6,166 nt of DNA from an uncultured Bacilli bacterium (lineage in GTDB: Bacteria; Bacillota_I; Bacilli_A; RF39; UBA660): assembly GCA_947625005.1 (NCBI GenBank), contig CANQNA010000084.1, positions 1-6,166 on the forward strand. The letters are read 5' to 3'. Every line of letters begins with the position of its first letter. The stretch's first letter is position 1. The position numbers and the translations under genes were made by a program. The notes beneath the pieces are model-generated. The model was not told the origin of the DNA and searched no databases. It saw only the letters and a program-made list of their open reading frames with translations. Below, piece by piece: positions 1 through 6,109 of this stretch.

Positions 1-201
1 TTAAAAATAATTTCTGATATGTATAGATTAGGTAATGATTCTATATCTGGAACGGTTGAAATGCTTCAAGAATATGGAGTAGAAATTACAGAAGAAAACA
101 TTAATGAGATTTCAGATTATTTAGTTAAAATTTATAATAATTCTAGAATTTGGGTAAATAATGGTTGGACCCCTATAGAGATGAGAACGGAGTATAAATG
201 A
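1..201 (+). CDS. C-terminal fragment of a protein cut by the window edge (possibly YecA/SEC-C-associated type)
   Basis: The reading frame is open from base 1 to the TGA at 199-201. An internal ATG at 19 gives 60 residues, but there is no convincing ribosome site before it and the frame is open upstream, so this is most likely the 3' end of a longer gene. The visible part is acidic and helical and ends in a segment with the pattern YNNSRIWVNNGWTPIEM. Tails with an N-N-x-R-x-W...G-x-T-P-x-E pattern occur, from memory, near the C terminus of some SEC-C/YecA-like hypothetical proteins of Clostridia; this family link is weak. No metal-binding cysteines are visible here. It overlaps the UPF0158 gene by 4 bases, so the two are translationally coupled. 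Function is not assigned. Confidence 0.6.
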   Translation, partial: LKIISDMYRLGNDSISGTVEMLQEYGVEITEENINEISDYLVKIYNNSRIWVNNGWTPIEMRTEYK

Positions 202-617
202 AAAATATGAAAGTAAAATTAGATGATATAATTGATGCTTTAGAATTTGTTAATGATGGAATAGATACTAGAGCTTATTTAAATCCAGTAAATAATGACA
301 TAGTTTACTTAAATGAGTATACAGATATTTCTACAGAAGAAATAGAAAAAATATATGACGAATATTTATCTTTACCATCGAAGTTTTATATAGATGAATA
401 TAGTATGATGGAAGAATTTATTGAAACAATAGAAGATGGAAAGATTTATAACCAGTTATATATGTCAATAAGTGGCAAAGGTGCATTTAGAAGATTCAAA
501 GATACATGTATTCATTTTGGTATTATTGATAATTGGTACAGCTTTAGAGATAGTAAATACAAAGAAGTTGCTATTGAATGGTGCAAAGATAATAATATAG
601 AATATACAGTAAAATAA
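198..617 (+). CDS. UPF0158 family protein
   Basis: A complete 139-residue protein that matches the UPF0158 family (Pfam PF03682) in length and layout. The N terminus (residues 5-20, VKLDDIIDALEFVNDG) is followed by a short strand region that normally reads as a 'YLN...G.I..L' unit. Near residues 93-102 lies the GKGAFRRFKD segment, and residues 113-134 hold the W-Y-x-F-R-D...Y-K-E-V-A-I-E-W-C signature, the most characteristic part of the family. The biochemical role of UPF0158 proteins is unknown; they are small soluble cytoplasmic proteins. The ATG overlaps the preceding stop (ATGA), and a GGAG box at 189-192 lies 5 nt before it, so this start and coupling to the upstream gene are well supported. 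A second ATG at codon 4 is possible but has worse spacing. Confidence 0.85.
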   Translation: MKNMKVKLDDIIDALEFVNDGIDTRAYLNPVNNDIVYLNEYTDISTEEIEKIYDEYLSLPSKFYIDEYSMMEEFIETIEDGKIYNQLYMSISGKGAFRRFKDTCIHFGIIDNWYSFRDSKYKEVAIEWCKDNNIEYTVK

Positions 618-732
618 TTTAATTATTTCAAAATTAGCTTTAGCAATGAAAAAAATTTATAAATAAGCATAAACCTTGGTAATCGATTATTAACTACCGA
701 TATTTATGATATTACAATACCTATTTTATAAA

Positions 733-769
733 TTAAAAAGTCTTTCTTACTTTAAGGAAGACTTTTTAA
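733..769 (+). terminator. Strong hairpin, probable rho-independent terminator after the UPF0158 operon
   Basis: Bases 733-748 pair with 754-769 in a 16-bp stem with a single G-T wobble and a 5-nt loop (749-753, ACTTT). The arms start with an A run and end with a T run, so RNA from either strand would give a hairpin followed by U residues, and it may act in both directions. It lies about 115 bases after the stop of the UPF0158 gene and well before the next gene, so transcription of the first two genes probably ends here. The stem sequence is seen directly; terminator function is inferred. Confidence 0.75.
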
Positions 770-840
770 GTAGTACTTAGCACTAACACTAATAATTTAT
801 TAATTTACAATATAGTCTTCAAAGTTAAGCTAATTTTCTT

Positions 841-894
841 TTGACTTCATCTAATATAAAGTGTAAGATAAATATTATTAAATTTACAGGGGAT
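841..894 (+). promoter_or_regulatory. Candidate promoter and ribosome site for the CHC2 zinc-finger gene
   Basis: TTGACT at 841-846 matches the -35 consensus at five of six bases. TAAGAT at 864-869 matches the -10 consensus at four of six, with an ideal 17-nt gap. An AGGGGAT box at 888-894 would serve as the ribosome site for the ATG at 902. The -35 box is convincing, the -10 box only moderate. It sits after the hairpin at 733-769, so it would start a new transcription unit. Confidence 0.45.
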
Positions 895-901
895 ATTAAT
901 T

Positions 902-1810
902 ATGGAAATATTAGAAGAAAAAGATTATGAAATAAGTGATTATGAATTACTTGAAATGTATAATCAAGAATTAAATAAATACTATTATTACTTACATAGT
1001 ACTGGTTTAACTTTAGAAGATTATGAAGTAATAAAAAAAGTAATTAAAGAAATAGTTCTTATGAAAAGAAGAGCTTATTTTGACTGGTATGAATATGTAA
1101 GATTATATAGTTATATATTAAGACAAAAAGGCAATGAAAAAGATAAAGAAGAATATATAACTACTAGAGATAATAAAAGAGCATGGTTAGATGAAATAAC
1201 TCAAGTATTAACTGATTATAATAAATTATTAAAACTATTAGAAGAAAGTATTGTTCCAACAACCTTAAAACAATACTTACAAGAACAATGTTCATTAACA
1301 CATTTAGTATATACTAATAATACTAATCCTAAAATAAAACCATATTCTTTAGATTCATATTTATTTAGTTGTCAGTTTCATAAAGAAAAAAGTCCCTCAC
1401 TAGGTATTAGTAATGGCGTAGGACTAGGTCGTTGTTTTGCATGTGGTGAATCGTTTAATATAACAGGTTATATTATGTTATATGAAGGTTTATCATATCA
1501 AGATACAGTTAAATTATTATCTAAAGTATATAAAATAGATATCGGTACTAATGACTTAGATGATTCTAATGAACTATATACTAAATATACTAACTCATTA
1601 CTAAGTGATGGTTATAGATCTTTATTATTAAAAGGTCAAGAAAGAACTAGTAAAAAAGAAAACTCATATGATAAAGAGTTATCACTACTTAAATACCAAC
1701 ATGACTTAGATACAATCGATAGAGTAAGAGAAGACAGATGGCTTAAGTACACAGAGGACCAAGATAAACCTAAGAAGATGGTACTTGAAATGCCAAGTTT
1801 TGAAAAATAA
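902..1810 (+). CDS. CHC2-type zinc-finger protein related to the DnaG primase N terminus, without a TOPRIM core
   Basis: A 302-residue protein. Residues 153-213 read as a primase zinc-binding domain: C157-x2-H160-x17-C178-x2-C181, with the family features H-x-E-K-x-P-S-L after the histidine, the C-F-A-C-G-E knuckle, and a helix 'GYIMLYEGLSYQDTVKLLSKVY' region equivalent to the DnaG 'F..M...... F.E.V..LA' segment. In DnaG and phage primases this domain helps recognise template DNA. Bacterial DnaG is about 600 residues and continues into a catalytic core with a TOPRIM fold; here about 90 charged, helical residues follow and the protein ends, so it cannot be a full primase. Residues 1-150 are acidic, tyrosine-rich and unlike DnaG. 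Such orphan CHC2 proteins are mostly found in phages and integrated elements, where they may work in replication initiation or be diverged DNA-binding proteins. It stands alone in its transcription unit. The exact role is not known. Confidence 0.8.
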   Translation: MEILEEKDYEISDYELLEMYNQELNKYYYYLHSTGLTLEDYEVIKKVIKEIVLMKRRAYFDWYEYVRLYSYILRQKGNEKDKEEYITTRDNKRAWLDEITQVLTDYNKLLKLLEESIVPTTLKQYLQEQCSLTHLVYTNNTNPKIKPYSLDSYLFSCQFHKEKSPSLGISNGVGLGRCFACGESFNITGYIMLYEGLSYQDTVKLLSKVYKIDIGTNDLDDSNELYTKYTNSLLSDGYRSLLLKGQERTSKKENSYDKELSLLKYQHDLDTIDRVREDRWLKYTEDQDKPKKMVLEMPSFEK

Positions 1811-1899
1811 TCACATAAATGCATAAGAAGGAGTTAGTCATTTTGTAATTAATTTATAACAATTAAAGTCAAAGTTATAGAAAGAAATGAAATAAAGAT

Positions 1900-2216
1900 G
1901 TGAACAATGGTTACATTAATGAAGAAGTAATGGAATGTTATATTTCAGATAAGGAATTTGAAAAGAAATATTTGCCATGTATAGATAAAATTTGTGATTA
2001 TATGAAAAAATTGTAATACAAAATGTAGTAGTATTTTATTTAGCAAACGAGTATGATAGAGAACACTTGGACGAATAGCCACTTATTAATCATATCAATT
2101 ATGCTATAGACGTTTTTGATATTGTTGTTGAAATAAGAAAATTAATTCCTTTAACAGAAATGATATTAAAAATAAAATATAATCTTAAAATTACACAAAC
2201 AAAGCAATTAAAATAG
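1900..2216 (+). pseudogene. Remnant of a small gene of unknown function with a frameshift and an in-frame stop
   Basis: From GTG at 1900 the frame reads 38 codons with protein-like composition (includes EEVMECYISDKEFEKKYLPC) and stops with TAA at 2014-2016. At the A run 2005-2010 a -1 shift moves into a frame that continues smoothly (IVIQNVVVFYLANEYDREH), meets TAG at 2076-2078, then stays open (NYAIDVFDIVVEIRKLIPLT) to TAG at 2214-2216. A further short stretch in a third frame (1862-1900) may be the start of the same gene. The terminator 20 bases after the last stop supports a former gene of roughly 105 to 120 residues. Codons across the joined frames keep the AT-rich coding pattern of the neighbours. 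I do not recognise the protein. Chance open stretches in AT-rich DNA are the alternative. Confidence 0.5.
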
Positions 2217-2235
2217 AAAAAAGTTATTAAATATT

Positions 2236-2262
2236 AGAACTATCAAGATTGATAGTTCTTTT
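2236..2262 (+). terminator. Rho-independent terminator after the decayed gene
   Basis: Bases 2236-2246 (AGAACTATCAA) pair perfectly with 2249-2259; in practice a 9-bp stem with a 6-nt loop forms, followed by a short T run (2259-2262). It stands between the remnant gene and the promoter of the next gene, closing the upstream unit. The right arm also supplies TTGATA, which could act as a weak -35 element for the next gene. Confidence 0.65.
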
Positions 2263-2265
2263 ATG

Positions 2266-2293
2266 TGATATAATAACTATATATTTCAGGAGG
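2266..2293 (+). promoter_or_regulatory. Extended -10 promoter and ribosome site of the membrane-protein gene
   Basis: TATAAT at 2269-2274 is a perfect -10 box and is preceded by TG with one base between (TGATATAAT), the extended -10 form that can work with a poor -35. TTGATA at 2249-2254 is the best -35 candidate but lies only 14 nt away, too close for a normal gap. An AGGAGG box at 2288-2293 lies 8 nt before the ATG at 2302 and fixes the start. The layout is almost the same as in front of the gene at 5234. Confidence 0.7.
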
Positions 2294-2301
2294 TTGTTAA
2301 A

Positions 2302-4854
2302 ATGCTTATTAAGTATGTTGATATTTATAAGATAACAGATTTTATCACAGATGTAAGTTCAAAAATATATGAATTTTTTTTAAAAACCTCATACATATTA
2401 AATTCTGATATTAGAAGAGATATTTTTATAGGTGTGACTGGATTAACAGTTGCTATAATAATTTTTATAGCAGAAGCAATTTCCAATAAAAATTATGAAT
2501 TGGAAAAAAGAGTTATTTTATATAAAACAAAAATTATAAATAATATGAAGTTTTGTATATTAATACTTTTTACTATGTTTGCATCTTCAATAGTAATATG
2601 CTCATATGATACACCAATACAATCTGGTTATATTAAAAATGACTTTTTGTTTATAATAATACAATTAGTAATCAATATATTGATAGTAGTTTTTATGTAT
2701 AGAACATTTGATATCTTTAAAATTGCAGTAAAACTTAATATTGATAAAGAATATTTTAATAAAGAACTTGATGACTATGTAAATAAAAGAAGTGTTGAAA
2801 TCGAAAGAGAAGCGAGTAATAAAAGTTTAAAAAATATAAAACACTTGAAACAAGATTTTGATAATTATTTGAAGAATAATAAAATGTTATCTACTGATTT
2901 ATTCGGGGTTGGTTTTAGTGAAAAATCTTATATACCAATATATACAAATAAAAGAGGAACAATAAAAAACTATAATTATAAAAAGATAGATTCAATGATT
3001 GAAAACATTGATAATCTTTCAATTGAAGAATCAAAAGACTATCTTCCAACATATGAACCAGTATTTGTATTTGCAAAGCAAATAGGTGATAAAGTTGAAA
3101 AAAATACTATCGTCGGTTACTGCTTAAAAGGCTACAAAATTTATTTTAAAGATTTTTCAAATTGTATAATATATGATGAACATAGTATGTATATTGCAGA
3201 TGAAATAAAACTTATTAATAAAAATCTTTTTGATTTTGCTAATCAATTTTCCGAACCAGATGATTTTGATGATGATAATAAACTATTTAATTATTTCAAT
3301 TTTTTATATCAAAAGGATTTAAATGGAGTTCGAAAATATTCAATATACCAACTAGAAGAAACAGCAAGAATTATTTATAAGGATAGATATAAAAATTATA
3401 GATATGCAATTTTCTTGAACAGGATATCTTCATTGGCTTATAAAAATGATAATTATGATGAGTATCAACAAATCAGCCGAGTAATATATTTCTTATATTA
3501 TCAGCAGTTGAAAATTGATGATAACGATTTAAAAAAAGTTACTTATAATTTTGCAAATCACTACTTCAAATATGATTATTTTTCAATTAATAAAAATAGT
3601 GATATTAGATTCTATGATGAATTAATGTCAAATTTATTAAGATTTATTTGCGACTTAATTAGAGAAAAAAAGTTTGAAGTAATATCTATTTTATTCAAAA
3701 ATATATTATTAGAGCATGATAGATATATTAGTGACGATTTTGATGAAAAGGATATTTTAAATCTTCAATTTTCAATAGGCATTATACAATGTTTGATGAT
3801 GCTAATAGATAAAAAAGATATTTCTGATGATGAGAAAAAAGATATTTCTGATGATGATAAAAAAGAAATAATTAATATTATAAATTGGACTAAACAATAT
3901 TTTATAAATACGTATGATGCATGGCAAATAGTAATTAATTTTAAAAAATATTGTAATAGAAAATCTTCAATTCAAGAAGTATATGACCATTTGGAATTTG
4001 ATTTCATTGATCACGAATATTTAAGTAGTTGGAGTGGTTGGAATATTGACGATAAAATTATATTAAAAGAATTATTGTGTGCATTTAATATTAGCACTGT
4101 ATTTAAAGATAATATAAATTTTGATGAAATAACAAAAGATGATAAAAATTATTTTAAAGAATTATTAGAATTAATGTCTTCAACTAAGAAAACTAAATTT
4201 GAAGAAGAATTAAATCTTCATTTTTCTAATGATAATCTTATTGAATCATTAAAGCTGGTCATTAGTGATGCCGAAAGAAAAGAAAAAGAATATTTCCAAA
4301 ATAATCAATTAGATAATAATAAAGAAAAAGATTTTGAAAAAATTATAAAAGAAACAGTTCTTAAAAATAATCAATTAGAAGAATATTTAAATAGTTTAAA
4401 TAAAATAGAAAAAATTGGTACGACTATTAAAAGAGTTTGTGGTATTAATCAATTAATCCCAAGAAAGATTTTTCTTAAAGATTATGGTGATTATGAAATG
4501 ATTGCTGAACAATTTGGTAAAGCTTTTTTGCCTGCAAAAGAAAAAGAATTCATTAATAAAATTAATTGTATCTCAAAATTATCTGAGAATGATTTAAATG
4601 AAGTTTTAAATAAAACTGAAGATATAGAAAACTATTTATTAATAACTAGCTATATAAATTGTGACAATATTAATGGATATGATGGTTATAGTGATTTTAT
4701 TTTAATTGACGGTAAAAAATTGGAAATTATAAAAATTCCAAAAATTGAGAGTATATATCTAATAGAAAAAAATATTTACCAAAGCTTCAATATTGTGATT
4801 TTGATGAAGCATTTGACAAAAATAATATTGACGGGAATTTATATTATGAATTAA
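2302..4854 (+). CDS. Large unknown protein with three N-terminal membrane segments; frame broken near the 3' end
   Basis: As read, 850 residues. Three hydrophobic segments lie at about 40-60, 83-101 and 114-133, so the protein is anchored in the membrane by its N terminus and the rest is probably cytoplasmic. Residues 155-190 are highly charged and helical. Residues 205-300 look like a beta-rich module with a G-D-K-V-E-K-N-T-I-V-G-Y stretch (262-273), reminiscent of a barrel-sandwich loop; the layout loosely recalls DUF2254-type membrane proteins, a weak comparison. Residues 330-760 are mostly helical and rich in Asn, Asp, Lys, Ile and Tyr, with an acidic repeat at 504-519. I do not recognise the family. 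The start is fixed by the AGGAGG box. The last 28 or so residues are out of frame: at the A run 4766-4772 the real coding frame moves by -1 and continues to 5045, which would give about 914 residues. Its position beside a restriction-modification gene hints at a role in defence, but nothing in the sequence proves it. Confidence 0.8.
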   Translation: MLIKYVDIYKITDFITDVSSKIYEFFLKTSYILNSDIRRDIFIGVTGLTVAIIIFIAEAISNKNYELEKRVILYKTKIINNMKFCILILFTMFASSIVICSYDTPIQSGYIKNDFLFIIIQLVINILIVVFMYRTFDIFKIAVKLNIDKEYFNKELDDYVNKRSVEIEREASNKSLKNIKHLKQDFDNYLKNNKMLSTDLFGVGFSEKSYIPIYTNKRGTIKNYNYKKIDSMIENIDNLSIEESKDYLPTYEPVFVFAKQIGDKVEKNTIVGYCLKGYKIYFKDFSNCIIYDEHSMYIADEIKLINKNLFDFANQFSEPDDFDDDNKLFNYFNFLYQKDLNGVRKYSIYQLEETARIIYKDRYKNYRYAIFLNRISSLAYKNDNYDEYQQISRVIYFLYYQQLKIDDNDLKKVTYNFANHYFKYDYFSINKNSDIRFYDELMSNLLRFICDLIREKKFEVISILFKNILLEHDRYISDDFDEKDILNLQFSIGIIQCLMMLIDKKDISDDEKKDISDDDKKEIINIINWTKQYFINTYDAWQIVINFKKYCNRKSSIQEVYDHLEFDFIDHEYLSSWSGWNIDDKIILKELLCAFNISTVFKDNINFDEITKDDKNYFKELLELMSSTKKTKFEEELNLHFSNDNLIESLKLVISDAERKEKEYFQNNQLDNNKEKDFEKIIKETVLKNNQLEEYLNSLNKIEKIGTTIKRVCGINQLIPRKIFLKDYGDYEMIAEQFGKAFLPAKEKEFINKINCISKLSENDLNEVLNKTEDIENYLLITSYINCDNINGYDGYSDFILIDGKKLEIIKIPKIESIYLIEKNIYQSFNIVILMKHLTKIILTGIYIMN
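3811..3858 (+). repeat. 24-bp tandem duplication inside the large membrane-protein gene
   Basis: Bases 3811-3834 and 3835-3858 are two adjacent copies of a 24-bp unit that differ at one base (the last). They encode KKDISDDE and KKDISDDD. A partial third start (AAAAAAGA) follows. The copy number keeps the frame, so the repeat only lengthens an acidic linker. Each unit begins with six A, and the near identity points to a recent slippage duplication. Confidence 0.85.
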
Positions 4855-5045
4855 ATGATTGTTCTAAAGATGATTGCTTAAGAAATGAAATAATAGAAAA
4901 ATCAAGTTGGTTATCAGAAAAAGGAAACGTTGATGAGCAACAAGAATATTTAAAACAGCAATGTAGATTAAGATTATTTTTAGCTTTTAGATTTTGTAAA
5001 ATTAAGTATTCAAAAGCAATAAAATTTAATGTAAAGGACAAATAA
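4773..5045 (+). pseudogene. Displaced 3' end of the large membrane-protein gene (-1 frame continuation)
   Basis: In the frame -1 to the gene starting at 2302, codons are open from 4749 to the TAA at 5043-5045 and read as protein: LPKLQYCDFDEAFDKNN, then a soluble charged helix (EYLKQQCRLRLFLAF) and a basic end (KFNVKDK). The frame has no start codon or ribosome site of its own near its beginning, so it is best explained as the original C terminus of about 90 residues, cut off by loss of one A in the run 4766-4772 (or a sequencing error there, or programmed -1 slippage on A-AAA-AAT at 4767-4773). Before 4749 this frame is blocked by TGA at 4746-4748, so the change of frame must lie between 4749 and about 4780. 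Confidence 0.8.
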
Positions 5046-5197
5046 AGTAGTAATACTTTTGGAATTGCTTTTTAAGATTTAGTATATAATTAAATCTGTA
5101 AGTTATATTATTGTATAACCAGTATTTAATTTATATCGCCATACAAAAATTCCTATGCTCAATTAATTCCAAACAATACTAAAATTGTTGAATTATA

Positions 5198-5226
5198 TGC
5201 TATAATATTTATATCAGACGTGGAGG
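5198..5226 (+). promoter_or_regulatory. Extended -10 promoter and ribosome site of the restriction-modification gene
   Basis: TATAAT at 5201-5206 is preceded by TGC, giving the extended form TGCTATAAT. No good -35 box is found at the normal distance; TTGTTG at 5185-5190 is too close (10 nt). GGAGG at 5222-5226 lies 7 nt before the ATG at 5234. The distance from the -10 box to ATG is 33 bases, identical to that of the gene at 2302. The rest of the 188-base gap after 5045 holds only weak AT-rich hairpins, so the upstream gene has no convincing terminator. Confidence 0.7.
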
Positions 5227-5233
5227 TTCTAAA

Positions 5234-6109
5234 ATGGAAAAAATAATAGATTATATATCTGGTTTAGAGGTTAACGCTACACCAGAAGAAATAAACGCTG
5301 TACAACCATATTCAAAAATTTTAGTTGAAGATTACGGATATCCGAAGAATATGATTCAAACTCATCCACAATATAGAGTTAAGTCTTCACCATCAGATAA
5401 AAGAGGTTATCCAATTGATATTGCCGTTTTTGAATATGATAGCGATAATAACAAAAGATTAAAAATTGTTGTAGAAAACAAAAAATCTACAAGAAAAGAT
5501 GGGCAAGATCAACTAGAAGATTATTTAAAATTTTGTGAAGCTAAAATAGGAATTTGGTATAATGGCATTGAAAGTTTATATATTGAAAAGATTGAGGAAT
5601 CTGGTAATATCCACTTTAGAGAGATACCTGCTATACCCATGTATAATCAAAAACTTGAAGAAATAGGATTATATAAAAGAAAAGATTTAAAAAGTACACA
5701 CAATTTAAAAGATATTTTTGCCGAATTACGAGGATATATCGCTGGAAATAGTGTTGGAGTTAACAGAGATGAAGCGATAGCAAAAGAAATGATACATTTA
5801 ATTTTATGTAAAATATATGATGAGCGATTTACTAAAATGGATGACATGGTCACATTTCGTGCTTCAGAATGTGACAGTGATCAAGAAATTAAAGAAAGAA
5901 TAGATACTTTATTTTTAAAAGTTAAAACTAAATATAAGGATGTATTAGATGAAGCTGATACAATTGATTTTGACGGCCATACATTACGTTACATTATTGG
6001 GAAAATTCAAAATTACTGTTTGATAGATACAGACAGAGATATAATAGCTGACGCATTTGAAGTTTTTATAGGCGGTTCACTTAAAGGAGAGCACGTTCCT
6101 AGTACATAA
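5234..6109 (+). CDS. Truncated HsdR_N-nuclease / N6-adenine methyltransferase fusion (restriction-modification)
   Basis: As read 291 residues. Residues about 20-135 form a type I HsdR N-terminal-like nuclease domain (HSDR_N) of the PD-(D/E)xK fold: D62 in PIDIAVF, E81-N-K83 in VVENKK, and Q93-x3-Y97, the QxxxY motif shared with HsdR and RecB-type nucleases. All expected active-site residues are present. Residues about 155-287 match the helical N-terminal part that precedes the catalytic domain of HsdM-type methyltransferases, ending in IADAFEVFIGGSLKGEH. In intact relatives this segment runs straight into G-Q-F-F-T-P-R and then the SAM motif and NPPF catalytic motif; here it ends after H287 with VPST and a stop, so the whole methyltransferase core is missing. 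Full-length proteins of this kind have about 600 to 700 residues and combine cleavage and modification in one chain. The gene is probably disrupted by DNA joined near 6095. The nuclease part could still fold, but without the target-recognition and methylation parts a normal restriction role is unlikely. Confidence 0.85.
   Translation: MEKIIDYISGLEVNATPEEINAVQPYSKILVEDYGYPKNMIQTHPQYRVKSSPSDKRGYPIDIAVFEYDSDNNKRLKIVVENKKSTRKDGQDQLEDYLKFCEAKIGIWYNGIESLYIEKIEESGNIHFREIPAIPMYNQKLEEIGLYKRKDLKSTHNLKDIFAELRGYIAGNSVGVNRDEAIAKEMIHLILCKIYDERFTKMDDMVTFRASECDSDQEIKERIDTLFLKVKTKYKDVLDEADTIDFDGHTLRYIIGKIQNYCLIDTDRDIIADAFEVFIGGSLKGEHVPST

Larger units (their letters stand above)
1811..2301. other. Stretch of about 490 bases without an intact gene
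   Basis: No complete reading frame with a credible start is present. A good ribosome-site sequence (AAGGAG, 1828-1833) is left without a usable start: the downstream bases TTTGTAATTAA hold stops in all relevant frames. From about 1862 to 2216 short open stretches in successive frames look like a decayed small gene. The stretch ends with a terminator hairpin (2236-2259) and the promoter of the large membrane-protein gene. The whole stretch reads as the scar of a lost gene between two live transcription units. Confidence 0.6.

Noticed and set aside
199..201. Use of TGA as tryptophan (mycoplasma-type code)
   Set aside because: All tryptophans in the recognised proteins are TGG, and TGA at 199-201 forms a typical ATGA stop-start overlap.
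1636..1824. 62-codon open frame on the minus strand
   Set aside because: Lies opposite the 3' end of the CHC2 gene, has a hydrophobic-serine composition typical of antisense reading, and no ribosome site.
4844..5041. 65-codon open frame on the minus strand
   Set aside because: It is the antisense shadow of the displaced C terminus of the large membrane protein (4773-5045), which has far better protein character.
5044..5059. Small hairpin (AAAGTA/TACTTT) directly after the large gene, followed by a T
   Set aside because: Only six A-T-rich pairs and no T run; too weak to call a terminator.
5075..5097. Inverted repeat AGATTTA/TAAATCT enclosing a TATAAT (5085-5090)
   Set aside because: Seven A-T-rich pairs with a long loop and no matching -35 box; expected by chance in DNA this AT-rich.
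5647..5853. 68-codon open frame on the minus strand
   Set aside because: Opposite the conserved methyltransferase N-terminal region; no start signals and antisense-like composition.
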